Part shown: positions 21,289-33,439 of the stretch, one piece after another
How the letters are laid out: each line of letters opens with the position of its first letter
How positions within the stretch are numbered: the first letter of the stretch is position 1
Assembly: GCF_031143425.1 (NCBI RefSeq)
Contig: NC_090439.1
Location: forward strand, 642,941,465 to 643,005,464
Reading direction: 5' to 3'
DNA length: 64,000 nucleotides
Source: Pleurodeles waltl
Lineage: Eukaryota; Chordata; Amphibia; Caudata; Salamandridae
The notes under the pieces: model-generated
What the model saw: only the letters and a program-made list of their open reading frames with translations
Database searches by the model: none
Told to the model about the DNA's origin: nothing
Position numbers and translations under genes: made by a program

Positions 21289-24200
21289 ATGGCTCGAGTG
21301 TCTGGGGAAAGGGCCCCTGCCTTCACTTCTGAGGAGTTGGAGAGACTAGTGGATGGGGTCCTCCCTCAGTACACGCTACTCTACGGTCCTCCAGACAAAC
21401 AGGTGAGTACACTATGAGCATGATACGTGGGCCATAAATGTATGGAGTGGTGTGGATGGAAGATACAAGTGGGGTTGGGGGCTGAGGCCTGCATGTGAGG
21501 ATGGTGGGTGTATGTGTGTCAGGGCATGGGTGGGAACTGGTGGGCAATGAGTATGATGAACCCGACGGGGGAGTAATTTCCTTTCATCCTATACCTTTCC
21601 TCTAGGTCAGCGCCCACCAGAAGAAGGGTATTTGACGTGCCATCGCCAAGGATGTTTGGACCTTGGGGGTCTACCGTAGACGGAGCACCCACTGCCGCAA
21701 GAGATGGGAGGACCTGCGCTGCTGGAGAAAGAAGACTGTGGAGGCCCAGCTGGGGCTGGCCTCCCAACGTGGAAGGGGTGCCCATCGCACCATGACCCCT
21801 CTGATGTTCCAGATCCTGGCGGTAGCATGTCCGGAGTTGGATGGGCGCTTGAGGGCATCACAGCAGCCACAAGGGGGTGAGTACAGCACCATTTAGCTAA
21901 CTCTGTGTGCTTTACGAGGTGTCTGGGTGGGGGATGTGGGCTGTGGGTTCCCCTAGGCCAGGGCGAAGTTTGTAGGGTAGATCCCATGTTAGGAAGGCTC
22001 TGTGGCACTCCAACCCCAATAGTGTTAGTGGGCATCTACAACTAGTCAGCCTCCTGTGGGTTCCAGGTGTGCAGCAATTGGGGTTAGGCATAGTCCCCCG
22101 TGGGCAGGTGATTTTCCTACTAACTGCTAGTGCATAGGGCTGCTCCCTGTGTGTTGTGTCAGCCAATGGTAGTGGTGTTGCTGGCATTGACCATGTGTCT
22201 CCTCTGTCTTTCCCCCCCTTCTTGCTTTGTGACCCTGTCCTTGTGTGCATTAGCATCATCTGGCAGAGGAGCAGAGGCACCGGAGATGGAGGGAGCTGCA
22301 TCCCACATAGCCCATGAGGGTGAGTCTACGGAGTCTGAAGGCACCAGTGGGACGGAGGGTGAGGGGACCTCCACGATGGGGACAGGAGGGGACACCAGCG
22401 ACAGCGACTCCTCCTCTGATGGGAGCTCCCTTGTGGTGGCAGGCCCCTCTGTGCCCACCGCAACAACAGGTACAGCTGCCACCTCCATACCAGCACTCCC
22501 AGCAGCCCCTCAGCGTGTTTCCTGTGCCCACTCACCCAGGAGGGTGGGCATCTCCTTCGCCCCAGGCACCTGAGGCCCTGCCCCAGTCAGCCCTGCTGCC
22601 GTCAGTGAGAAGGCTATTGACCTCCTGAGATCCCTCACTGTTGGGCAGTCAACCATTCAGAAAGCCATCCAGGGTGTCGAGAGGCATTTGCAGCAAACAA
22701 ATGCATACCTGGAGGGCATTCATTCAGGAGTTGTGGCCCAACAGAGAGCATTTCAGGCTCTGGCCTCAGCACTGATGGCAGCCATTGTCCCTGTGTCCAG
22801 CCTCCCTCTCCAACTTCCTCTACCCAGAACCAACCCCTCTACCTCAGCCTATCCCAAGCACACCATCAGACCAGCATGCACACACATCAACACACAAAAG
22901 TGACTCAGGCAAACATAAGCACCACACGTCCCACAGGCACTCACACAAGCACCATACCCATGCAGACACACCAACATCCACTTCCTCCACTGTGTGCCCC
23001 TCCTCGTCTCCACTCACATCTGCATGCACTACATCCTCAGCCACTACCTCTATCACCAGCACACCCATCACTACACACCGCTCACGTGCAATCATCACCC
23101 TCACTACCATTCACACGTCCCCTGTGTCCTCTCCCAGTGTGTCTGCGAGCCCTCCTCCCAAAGTACACAAACGCCGGCACACACCCACTCAACAGCCATC
23201 CACCTTACAACAGCCTCCAACCCATGCACCTTCACCCAAACTCAGCAGACGTACACCTCCTACGACCACTACCTCTTCCTCCACTCCCAAACCCTCTCCA
23301 TCTTCCCATTCCAGTGTGTCAAAAAACAGTTACCTAGCTAATCTGGAGCTCTTCCCTTCACCTCCCTCCCCCGTCCTTCTCCTAGGGCCAAGATGTCTAG
23401 ATCCCAGCCCAGCACCTCAGCCACCAAAACTGCATCCGCTGTGGTCCCTGCTACTCCAGTGCAGTCAAAGGGGGCACCCGTCAGAGCTGCCAGCGTGCCA
23501 CCGACGGAAAAGAAGGACCACCCTATTCCACCACCTGCAAAGCTCAAAAAGGGACCAGCTTAAAGCAGGGGACAGTCACACCACCCACCCAGCAAGGCCT
23601 CGCACAAACACAGAGTGGACAGTGCCAAGGTCCCTGCAGCGACTGTCAAGATGGGGAAGGGTCACAAGCCAAAGGGCACATCACTTATGGCCACGATGTC
23701 ACCTGTTGAGGGGCTGGTGACCACCAACTCATCAGGGATGGCAGCCACATGCACCCCAGTCACCACCGCAACTCTGACCGCCACCTGCACTGCCACCTGC
23801 ACTGCTGCTGCCACAACGTCAGTCTGCTGCATCCTCCCCAAGGATCAGCCATTCGAGGCTGCCGGAGACGGTATGGTGTCTCCATCCACCACAACAGTCA
23901 CTTGCACCACGGCCAGCGCTGGCAGCATCTCTTCCACAGCCATCGCCGCCTGCACCACCATCAGCACCGCCACGTGCACAGCCGATGCCACTCTGTCGGA
24001 CGTCAGCCCCATCCCCAGTGTGCAGCCGTCAGAGTCTGCAGGTGACATCCTGGACCCTGGACACACCACTTGAGACACCACCTCCAGCACTGACACGAAC
24101 CAGCAATTGGCAGCCTAAGTCACCGCAGGATGGAGTGTGGGTCTGCCTCCATGGAGTATCATGCTACCTTTTCCCGGCTACATCGTGTGGCTGTGAAACA

Positions 24201-24386
24201 CAGGTGAGACGAAGTCAACATGCCAAACCCCAGGAACAGCATCACTGGGCACAAAGCCCCCTCCAGAACCAGTGGCGGAAAGCATCCACTAACCCAGTCC
24301 TTGGCAGGATGAAGCACTCTGGGCACAAAGCCCCCTCCAGAACCAGTGGAGAAAAGCATCCACTAACCCAGTCCTTGGCAGGATGA
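21289..24386 (+). pseudogene. Second Myb/SANT-like gene of Harbinger B
   Basis: Exon 1 (21289-21402, 114 bp) encodes MARVSGERAPAFTSEELE through PPDKQ. Exon 2 (21606-21876, 271 bp) encodes the rest of the Myb/SANT-like domain (RSTHCRKRWEDLRCWRKK) with one TGA near its start. Exon 3 starts at 22254 after 'gtgtgcattag' with ASSGRGAEAPEMEGAASH, an acidic Ser-rich stretch, a TGA near 22,571, and a coiled-coil-like part (SEKAIDLLRSLTVGQSTI, VERHLQQTNAYLEG). Then follows a long Thr/Ser/Pro/His-rich stretch. A likely acceptor 'tctcctag' at 23,385 opens a last exon with a Lys-rich start and a Thr/Ala/Cys-rich region (about 23,690-24,060) and ends in the 74-bp repeats. The middle of this last exon does not resemble the PAKAPLGHEGP array of copy A, so tails are replaced quickly while the domain exons are conserved. 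Confidence 0.72.
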
Positions 24387-24425
24387 AGCACTCTGGGCAC
24401 AAAGCCCCCTCCAGAACCAGTGGAA
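24235..24425. repeat. 74-bp direct repeats in Harbinger B
   Basis: 'agcatccactaacccagtcc' recurs at 24281 and 24355, each followed by 'ggcaggatgaagcactctgg' and 'cacaaagccccctccagaac'. The unit is the reverse complement of the 74-bp unit at 10,067-10,272 in copy A, so the array predates the split of the two copies. Confidence 0.9.
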
Positions 24426-24434
24426 CATGTCACT

Positions 24435-24670
24435 GACTTGAGAGACTGTGGCTTTGACCTCTCCAGGAGCAAGCAGTTTGCAAACCACCCACTTGAGAGA
24501 CTTGAGAGACTGTGGCTTTGCACTCCCCAGGACCAAGCAGTGGGCAGTGGACCCACTTGAGAGACTGTGGCTTTGCACTCCCCAGGACCAAGCAGTGGAC
24601 AGTGGTCCCACTTGAGAGACTTGAGAGGCTGTGGCTTTGCACTCCCCTGGACCAGGCAGTGGGCATGGAG
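24435..24670. repeat. 55-64-bp minisatellite in Harbinger B, four copies
   Basis: 'acttgagagactgtggcttt' recurs at about 24435, 24500 and 24554 and, slightly changed, near 24,620, with 'gcactccccaggaccaagca' between. It matches the 64-bp array of copy A inverted, with some units shortened by loss of one 'acttgagag'. It is non-coding or beyond the tail stop. Confidence 0.85.
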
Positions 24671-25512
24671 TCCCCTCGAGGAGCAGTGGTGTCGTCCCAT
24701 CATCCGGCTGAGGTGCCCCCCCTCCCCTTCCCCCTGAGGTGCCTGTTTTTTTTTTACCTGATGCCCCTGCAGTGTTCTCTCCGTTTTGAGGCAGGTGTCA
24801 TGTGTGGGCTTTGCATATGCTTTTTGGGACCACTGGTCCACGGACATTCCATGGGACAGTGTACAGACGTGTGTACTTGCTGTAAATATTTGTGTATACT
24901 GATTATTTACTGTTATCTTGGGCTATTTGATTGTTCGAATATTACACTAGTTAAACTCATTTCGTTTGGTCCTTGCGTTCTTCCAGGGGGTGGCGGGGTG
25001 TATCTGTGATGTGATTGGATATGTGTGTGTGTGCTGTTGTGTGGGGGGGTGGGGGGGTTGCGTTTTGCGTGTGTGTGTGTCACTCTCTTTTCCCTCCTCC
25101 CCTTCCCTGTGTGGTAGGTGTAGTACTCACCGTGGTCATTGCCGCCGCCGTTCGTACTCCTGGTAGATGAGAAGATACACCAACATTGGTAACACCTGTA
25201 GTTCGGGCTCCATGGCGTCCTAGTTCTTCGTTGAGTGTTGAGGGGTGAGTGGTTTCCCTTCCAAAGACTGTTTCCGCCGTGCTTTTGATGGCGTTGGTAC
25301 CGCCCCGGGAAAGCTGGCGGATTGGTACCTTGTAAAAGTGTGGGCGGTACATTGTCTTCCGCCTGTCTGTTGGCGGTTACCGCCGCAGTGTTTCTTGCTA
25401 CCGCCATGGCGGTCAGAGTGTTAAAGTGGCTGTCTGTGTTGGCGGTTTCCACCATCGTCGTAATTCAATTTTTTTGACCGCCGGCCTGTTAGCGGTATTA
25501 CCGCCGCTTTAT
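24671..25512. promoter_or_regulatory. Outer end of Harbinger B with subterminal motifs
   Basis: Copies of TGTTGGCGGT (the reverse of ACCGCCAACA) lie at 25368-25377 and 25437-25446, with a degenerate third near 25,487, in the same order and spacing as in copy A. A G/T-rich tract lies at 25,020-25,085. The terminal repeat itself is missing. Confidence 0.65.
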
Positions 25513-26366
25513 TGTTGGGCAAGTCAGTGTAGAGTATGAGTACGTTCAACGTAGTGGCGGTGGAGGGAGTGGTAAAATGAATGGAAATCTTATCTTCATG
25601 ACGTAGTTGTAGTAGTGGTGGCAGTGATGTAGTTGTATATTAATATAGTGGTGGTAGTTTAGTTTTAAGGATTTTTAAAGCGCGTAGTGACCCAAAGGCA
25701 TCCCAGCGCTAAACCTGACCTGACCGGTGTTAGCAATAGGAGAATTCAGAGAGCTACCTACAGAAAAGAATGGTCTTAAGTTTTTTTCTAAAAATACACA
25801 TAGTATTTACATATAGTAATGTACAAACCTCAAATATAGGTGAGGCAAGAGGTATTATAATGCTGGCAGCTTATATGTATTAAGGCTTAGGTGTGAGAGA
25901 GCATAACTTGGCTGCGCCCTTGTGTGTTCCAGATGAAGAAATAAACTGCACTTGGCAGCATAAATAATGTTTGTTTAAAAATATTCATGTAAACGATAAA
26001 ACTGAAAGTTATGCACTGAAATGCATTTATAAGTAGCGACATAGAATTATCATGTGCAATATTATTTCATATATGAATATATGATTTTTAGTTAACCAAC
26101 CTTTTTACTAGATATTCCTCATTCATTATATTTAAGTGAAATGCACGTATAATCATGCAATTGAATGTGCATTAAGGGTTAGGCTAAATTAAATTGGAGA
26201 TAAATCCTCAAAATCCTTTCCTTGTGTTTAACCTTCACCGTGGAAGCTTTGCTCTCACTGTGTATTTCTTTACTTGCATGTGCATCAACTTTCTTTCTTT
26301 CAATGAAAAGCTTATCAGTTAGAGAGAAGGGGACATAAGGAGACAGGTTGCTAAGGGGGGGAGTGT
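25513..26366. other. Non-coding stretch, possible LINE 3' end
   Basis: No ORF is supported. The piece 25,665-25,800 ('tttttaaagcgcgtagtgaccc', 'catcccagcgct', 'agaatggtcttaag') resembles the 3' ends of LINE-derived repeats that carry an 'aaagcgcg' phrase, but it is too short to classify. The remainder is AT-rich. Confidence 0.35.
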
Positions 26367-28233
26367 TAATCAATCAATCAATCAAATCAGGATTTATAAA
26401 GCACAGCTAATCACCTGATGGGGTATTCACGCACTTGCAGGTCCTGTAGGCTTATTCGAACAGCCGAATCTTGAGGGCCATTTGGAATTCCGAAAGTGAG
26501 GTGATGGTCCGGAGGTGTGTGAGGAGATTGTTCCAGGTTTTTGCTGCGATGTGAGAGAAGGAGCATCCTCCACTTCTGTTTCAGTAGATGCGAGTAGCAT
26601 GGGCAAGTGAAAGGGAGGCAGAGTGTACTCTTCTCAATGGTTGGTGAAAGTTCCGGTAGTGGTTAATGTACACGGGTCCTTGTTTCTGTAGAGCCTTGAG
26701 TGCGTGGTTCAGCAGCTCAAATTGTCATCTCTTCTGTACCGGGAGCCAGTGGAGTTGACTGAGGTGGGAAGTGATGTGGGTTCTTTAAGGAAGGCCGAGG
26801 ATGAGTCTGGCTACAGAGTTCTGTATTCTCTGAAGTCTCAAAAGAGGTGTGCAGCGATTTTTACGTAGAGGGTATTGCTGTAGTCCAGTCAGCTGGTGAT
26901 AAAAGCCTGTGTCACAGTGCATTCGTGTGTAGAGGTAGCCACTTGAAGATCTTATGTAGCATGTGCAAAGTGGAAAAGGAGGCGGAAAAGACGGCATTGA
27001 TCTGTGATTTCATGGAGACCTTGTTGTCAAGGATGATTCCAGTATTTCTGGCATGGTCTGAGAGAAAGGGTGTGGGTCCTAGGTCTGATGGCCACCAGGA
27101 GTCATTCCATGTGATGCTGCTATTGCCAAAGATCAGTACTTCTGTCTGGTCTGTGTTCAGCTGCAGGCAGTTGTTCTTCATCCAATCAGCGGTGCTTGTC
27201 ACGCATCTGTGGAGGCTGGTTCTGGGGGTAGAAGGGCCGTTGGTGAGTGAGAGGATGAGTTGGGTGTCGTCTGCGTAAGAAATTATGTTGAGACCGTAGG
27301 ATCTAATGATGTTGGCCAGCGGGGGTCATATATGCGTTGAAGAGCTTGTGGCTGAGCCCTGGGAGACACCCCTGGTGATCTCCTTGGGTTTGGAGATAAA
27401 ATCCAATGTGGTGGAGTCTTTCCATCAGCATGTGGTGGGATACAGTGTCAAAGGCTGCCGAGATGTCAAGGAGGATCAAAGCTGCTGTTTGTCCCCAGCC
27501 AAGGAAGGTTCGGATGTCGGTGGCTGCGATCAGGGCAATTTTGGTGCTGTGACTGCTGCAGAAGCTGGATTGGGAGGCACCAAGTAGTTGGTTCTGCACT
27601 AGGTATGGTATAAATTGCTTGCTGATGATCTTTTCCAGTACCTTTGCTAGGAATGGGAGTAGAGAGATGTGCCAGTAGTGTTTGGGTTCACAGAGGTTGG
27701 CGGAGGGTTTCTTGAGTAGTGGTCTGACTTTGGCATGTTTCCAGGCATCAGTAAATGTTGCGGTGTTGAAACCGGTGTTGAACAGGGTGGTGAGTTCCTG
27801 GTCAATCCTTTGGTTTCCAAGGTTGAAGATGTAGTGCGGGCATGGGTCTGTGGCAGCTCCTGAGTGGATGGATTTCATGGTGGAGGTGAAGCCCTGGGTG
27901 GAGATGATGTTCCAGGTGGTCATTATGTGGTTTGTGTCAATTACGGTTGTGGTGTATCTATCCAGGAAGTCCGTATGTGTGGGTTGGGGTTTGAAGTTTC
28001 TGTATATGGTTGCGATCTTGTCATGGAAGAAGTGGGCAAGGTTGTCACACAGCTCCAGTGAGGATGTGATATAGTTTCCGCTACCAGCCGGGTTGGAGAA
28101 TTCCTTAACAATGTTGAAAAGTTCCTTGGTGTTGTTGGCACTGGTTTTGATGTAGAGCTGTGAAGGAGAACTCCCCTCCAGATTCCTGAAGACGAGAAAG
28201 ATCCAAGGTCGTCCTGATGGTTGAACCAAGAGA
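26367..28233 (-). mobile_element. L2/CR1-type LINE, reverse transcriptase remnant
   Basis: On - the element ends in a tail of ATTG repeats (26,370-26,386 on +, read 'caatcaatcaatcaat') just after 'ctttataaatcc', the normal L2-type 3' end. Going 5' the frames show the C-terminal LQRIQNSVARLILGLP region (26,800-26,997), SDHARNTGIILDNKVSM (26,912-27,202), and a 308-codon frame (28,229-27,303) with PCPHYIFNLGNQ, KHYWHISLLPFLAKVLEKII and LILLDISAAFDTVSHHML. The YADD part falls in a broken region (near 27,290) and several shifts interrupt the ORF. No endonuclease domain is present. It abuts the LTR starting at 28,234. Confidence 0.85.
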
Positions 28234-28946
28234 TGAAAGCCTAACTAAAGGATACCATTTAAGACTGTGCAGACTGTGGAAAGTTACTGGTGGTGATGTA
28301 AACTATTCAAAGTTTGAGGGGAAGATAGTGTTTTAGCTAGCTAGAGATTTAAATCGTTCTTGCCCCTTTGACTAGAGCGGACCTTTAGAAACTTAGAGAG
28401 GTACATACCTCTGTTTCGTTTACTTGGCTGATATGGCTTTATGCTCACACATCTTTCTTGATGAAACTTCTACTGAGGTTCTGCGGTGCTCACACTTTGC
28501 TTCATTTTTAACATCTTAAGCTAGATCATTTTAGGATTTCCTGTAGCTTCATAGAGCAGTTACCCAAATATAGGTTAAATGGTTAGGCAGGAAAATTAAA
28601 GCTTGGACTCGCGGCAGCAAGTGCTATTCCTTATTTTCTGTATTATTGCTACTAAAGTCTTGATCTGTTTAATGCTGGTGTGTTTCAATTTTGTTTGACA
28701 CTTTAACTTGCCTTTGGTAATCCTATACTTGTATATCTTATTTCTGAGACTCATTTATAGAGGTTTGGCTTTGAATTTGTAACAAATCTTTTGAACTTTC
28801 ATTTTGCCTTCGAGATTTAATTTGTACCCAAATGGGTTGCACCGCAAAATTGAGTTGAATGGTTTGGTATTTCTCTCCACTCCTCAGAAGTTAGAAAATG
28901 ATTAATTGAGCCCAAGAAATTATTAATAATTCCAGACGGAGGATCA
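28234..28946 (+). repeat. 5' LTR of class I endogenous retrovirus
   Basis: It starts TGAAAGCC and is placed to end at the CA of 'ggatca' (28,945-28,946), two bases before the candidate primer site. The first ~420 bp align with 36,422-36,834; after 'tattccttattttctgtatt' the two LTRs differ, so the 3' copy is truncated or recombined. Confidence 0.75.
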
Positions 28947-28948
28947 GA

Positions 28949-28966
28949 TGGTAGCGACGAGAATGG
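28949..28966 (+). promoter_or_regulatory. Candidate tRNA primer-binding site
   Basis: 'tggtagcgacgagaatgg' begins with TGG right after the LTR. Its CGACGAG core resembles the complement of a tRNA-Ser acceptor end, with a two-base insertion after TGG. The tRNA assignment is tentative. Confidence 0.4.
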
Positions 28967-30800
28967 TTCTCTTGCTGAAGTGAGGAGAACTGGAACCTTA
29001 TTCTAGATTAGTTAGTTCCCAGAGTCCAATCCCTAGTGCTTATGCCCAGACCTTGGAGGAGCGGCAGAGTTGCAGAAACTTGGAAGAGAGTCGTATTGTC
29101 GGCAGAGGTGTGAGTATTAATAGGGGTTTGAATTGTGGCAGTTCATGTTTAGCTTGCAGTGGTTGTGAGATTAGGTGGTGTCTTGCGGATATGTTTTGTA
29201 TGTTATGTGACTGCAGTGATATGTAAAGAAGTTGAAGAGGTTATCAGGTCCGGCATAGCCTAAGATCCCAGGATAGCATTAAAAGGTGCAGAAGACATCA
29301 TATTAAATTGTCTCCTAAGTGGCTGTGTTCATTGTGAGATGTCGTCAACGGCACAGTTGAGACAGGGACATGTTTTTGTGTGAATGTTAGACAATTGGTT
29401 TAGTGGATCTTAATAGGCAGAGTGAATCTATGCTGATCTGGATGATACCTCACAGGTCAAGGTTTCATTCAAAGTATTTGGGAAACCTCTTGTGTGACTT
29501 AAAACTGTTGATTCTTCAGTGGAGCAGACAACGCTCATTGTATTTGTTATACCTGTGCGAGAGAGTGAGCATGCAGATTGTAAACGAGGAGGAACTGCTT
29601 TGAGGAGCAAAATTGACGTCATAGTGTGTTGCACTAGTATATATCAGTTGGTGTGGTGCCACTCTGCTATTGGTTGACAACATCATAAGGGTCGTGCTGT
29701 GACTGGTTTTGAACTAAAACAGATCTGTGTGGTGATTGTTAAAATTTAATTGGGAATATTAAGTAGCATATTTATACTCTGTGCTGAATTTGCATCATTT
29801 TTTTACACAAATTCAGCGCAAACTTAACCCCATATTTATATTTTGACACTAGACCCATCCAGCGCCAAAATATTGGAGTTAACGTCATTTTTTGGATGTG
29901 TGAACCCAGCTTGCGTCAATGAAATGCAAGGTAGGCGTGCCCATCCAAAGAATGACTCAAAGCCCCTAGCACATTATTTATCCTCCCGGGCAAAAAAAGT
30001 GCATGGGTGGAAGGTGGGCCCAAAGAATGGCGCTAAGCCTCCTTAGCGCCATTATTTAATGTCTGGGACAGAGCAGGTGTTAGGGGACCTGTGGACCGAT
30101 TCCCATGGTCAAACACCATGGAAAGGGCCCACAGGTGCCCACTTCACAGCTCAAGAACTTCCCCACCCACACCAGAGGGACACCAGAGGATAGGGGACCC
30201 CATCCCAGGTAAGTAGGGTAAGCATTGGTAAATATATCTTTTTAATAATTTAAGTGCCATTGGGGGCCCTGAAATGGGCTCCCTGCCTGGCACTGGGTGC
30301 AGTGGCCATGCCCAGGGGACACTGGTCTTATGTGCTGGCCTTTGGGGTGGTGGGCATGACTCCTGTCTTTCATAAGACAGGAGTCATGTGGTATGGATGG
30401 TTTTGCATCAGGAAATGACTCTAGGCTGGCATTTGTTTTGCCTCTAACCAGCCTGGCATAATTTCTTATGGCAAAACCCTCTTCCCCCGTACCACCACCT
30501 CCACCCGGCTTATGTCATTTTTCCTGACGCTAGCCCACCCTTAGCGCCAGCTTGCGGGATTCCATAAATTTGGCACCCGGCTGGCACTTTGAAATTACAC
30601 AAACCGGCGCTATACTTTTGGCTGCAAAAAGTATAAATATGGGCCTAAGTGTTTTAAAGTCATACAAGGTTTGTTTAAAGGAGATGTTGATATTGCTTGC
30701 AGAGAGGGACAAGAGGCGCCTTCCAAAGATACCCCAGGTCATTATATGGTGATTAACATAGGGCTGTTTGTCTTGGTAAATGACACAAGATCACAGAAAA
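28967..30800 (+). other. Retroviral leader interrupted by a MITE
   Basis: There is no convincing coding frame between the primer site and gag. The leader is interrupted at 29,763-30,645 by the MITE described separately; outside it the sequence is unremarkable. Confidence 0.5.
29763..30645. mobile_element. 883-bp non-autonomous DNA transposon in the ERV leader, TAA target duplication
   Basis: The left end 'gtagcatatttatact' and the inverted right end 'ggcccatatttatact' pair, and the flanks carry TAA on both sides (29,760-29,762 and 30,646-30,648). Internally it repeats 'agcgcca' and 'catatttata' phrases and has no transposase. The 3-bp TAA target is what Harbinger uses, so it may be mobilised by that family, although its inner sequence differs from the GGCGGT-rich foldbacks. 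Confidence 0.8.
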
Positions 30801-33420
30801 GGAAGGTCCAATGAGATTTCTATGATATGGCACATTGAATTTGAGGATTATTTAAAATTTGGGGAGGGTGTTGTATGAGATGAAACTGCCTCCTGTATCT
30901 GTACAGTATGAAGCACTTAATGCTTGGAAATATGCTACTCATGCTAGAGAGAGAGAAATATCAGGGTTGAACAAGGAAAGCTGTGCGTTCCTATGCAGAT
31001 GCTAGATGGGATGCAGAGCAGAAGAGGGGGAGAACCGACATTACAAAAGGAGTTAGTCTGTACCTAGCCTTAACAACTGATACAGCTGAGGAAGAGAACG
31101 AAAAGAAAATGACTAAGAAACAGAAAGAGAAGAAACAAAAAAATCAGATGACATAAGTGAAGTTAGGGATAGCGGTTCTGGAGATAAACTTTTGGGTGTG
31201 TTGTTGTCAGAATATCCATCTCCATGTAATAAAGTTAGGGAAAAAGGTGGAAATGGTGGTAGTAGTGATAATAGAAAGATCGTAATTGCCACTGCCCCTA
31301 CTAATGTGACTCCAAGTCCTATTGGAAGCACTCCAGCTAATGTATCTGATGAACCAAGAACTGAGGGCTTGAAGAGAGCGCCCCACTTGCCCCTACCATA
31401 AGTACTGTTGATGCTCTCACTTTTCCAGTTACTATTGGCCCAGTGGTTCCTATGTATAAATCTGAAGTTCCTGAAAAGAACCCTCCTAATTAGGCTATAC
31501 CAAATACTGTTGGCGGACAGAATGGAGTTCCCACCAATCCTGACACTAGAGAATTTGTTCCTCTGGGTCAGACACATGCAAGTACCCCCTGTGTAGCCAG
31601 TGCGGATGCAACTTTGAATCTGTCTGGATGCACGTCTATAGATACTTACCAGAACATCCCCACCACTGGAACCCCTATAAGGTAACCACCTTTGAATTGT
31701 GGAAATGGTGTACAGGGAAATGAAACCATACCTAAAATTCCTATAGTGACTCAAACTCAGCACAAAGGATATAAATGATTGGATAAAAGCTTTTAATGAG
31801 GGTACCCCTTCCAGAGGAAGTGTGAGTACAGAGGTGAGTCAGGGAACAATTCAATCATCTCTGAAGGAAAGGTTGGTGGATGTGATGAAACTTAAGTAAG
31901 AATTGGATAAAATGATCAGTGGGAATTTTGGATTGGAACAATTTGAGACTTACCACGAGGATGAACTTATATTTATGTGCAGAGATCTTACCAAGCAAGC
32001 AGAACAACTTTATGATAAATTAGCAGAATTGGCCCCAAAAAAATGAGTTGTTACCGAGTGTGCTTCAATTAAAGGGACATTTGTGACATGAGAATCACAG
32101 GAATTAAAATGTAAATTAAATAATGAATTCATGAAATGGAATGAATTAGATAAGTGGGAACCTAAATGGATGAAGAAGAAAAGGTAAAGAAACCCCCAGG
32201 AGAAACACCTCCTGGTGCAGGAGAAGGGGGTGTTACAACTTTCCCATTAAGAGAAGTGGCTGGTAGAGGCTATATATATGTGCCATGGCGCAGAATTGAT
32301 CTTGTATCATTTACCAATGATTTCTCAAAATTGAGAGAGAAACCAGTAGAATGGTACAAGCAAGTCAAATGATTTGTGAAAATATCACAGGTGTTGTGGC
32401 TTGATTTGAATACGTTGTTTGACATTGTTGTTCTGAGTGATTTATGGACAGAATGTAAGGTAGCTCTTCAGTGGCTGGAGACAGAATGAGTCAGATATCC
32501 TGGAACGAAAGGTCCTTGCCATTGGTAATAATAAAGTATCAGCAGGTCATGACATTTTTGAAGGCGATGGTGCCTCCCCAAGATATTGATTGGGTCAAGA
32601 TTGACAGAACGACTCAAGAACGAAACAAGTTGATTCATGCTTACTATAAGAGATTGTTGCAGGCATTCAAGCAGTATAGTGGAATGGAGACATCGGAGGC
32701 TAAAGACATGGAACATTTTGTGTTGTGATTTGTGACAGGACTGAGATCTATGATTAATATGATGATTCAGCAACATTTAATTTGTTGGCAGAATAAGTCA
32801 GTTGATTAAATTCTGTGGTACGTCAAGTACTGCAATGATAAGATTAAGATTAAACAGAAACAATTTAAGGAGAAACTGATGGTTGCTCAGGTGAAGGCAT
32901 CTCAGAGGACAAGCCAGATATAGCCGGATGTGGGTAATGTTGGTACAATGCTGGGTGTATATCAGCAATGCAGGGTAGAGGTCGGGGAATCCCAATTGAC
33001 TCAAATACAGGAATGGATGTTAATTTTGAAAAGATCAACCCCTCATCACATCTGTAATATGCTGGGACATTGGAAGTAGGAATGTGGTTCAAATCCAGCT
33101 AATCAGTTCACAAATGCAGAATTCGTGCCTTTTCAGAATAATAATCCAGCACAGATACAAGGTGTGGTGAGACTTAGGAGTCAGAATTTCAATGTGCCAA
33201 AAGCTCCAGTGATGCAAGTCCCACAACCTCTGATGCCACAGCAGACTGCTGTTGGGCCTCAACAAAATTTAAATCAGGGTGTGTAAATAAATGCAAATGT
33301 GACTCAAGACAGCAAGACTTTCCAACAGTTTCCCTTGTTTGAACCGCACGACAGGCATGGTTCTGGTCAGTCAGCCTGACGGTGCCTGGGAGGGAGAAAG
33401 ACTGCGTGCTTGGCACAGCC
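30801..33420 (+). pseudogene. gag remnant of class I endogenous retrovirus
   Basis: The capsid region is the clearest part. The frame at 32,166-32,372 includes TFPLREVAGRGYIYVPW and DLVSFTNDFSKLREKPVEW, the pattern at the start of gamma/epsilon-type p30 capsid, and continues after a stop. Around 33,044-33,085 a degenerate knuckle reads as Cys-x4-His-x4-Cys with the first Cys lost. The matrix part (30.8-31.8 kb) is Pro/Thr-rich and has frameshifts. The role would be the virion core; this copy cannot make it. Confidence 0.7.
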
Positions 33421-33439
33421 TTGGAAGTAAATTAGAGCG

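Larger units (their letters stand above)
17399..25512 (-). mobile_element. Harbinger transposon B, inverted copy lacking both termini
   Basis: The content matches copy A in reverse order: Myb/SANT-1 on + (17.7-19.2 kb), transposase on - (19.7-20.8 kb), Myb/SANT-2 on + (21.3-24.4 kb), tail repeats, then a G/T-rich run and subterminal GGCGGT motifs to 25.5 kb. The left side starts at 'aaacacaaccacattggacaattc', which corresponds to about 16,945 in A, so the terminal ~310 bp are absent. The right side follows the family sequence to 'gtattaccgccgcttta' and then departs just before the expected TIR. Without TIRs it is immobile. Divergence from A is substantial (substitutions, indels, different tail sequence), so this is a separate and probably older insertion, not a recent inverted duplication. 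Confidence 0.88.

Noticed and set aside
22785..23720. 311-codon Thr/Ser/Pro/His-rich ORF as an independent gene
   Set aside because: It is part of Myb/SANT-2 exon 3 sequence, possibly running into an intron (acceptor near 23,385), and reads similarly open in two frames because of CA-rich composition.
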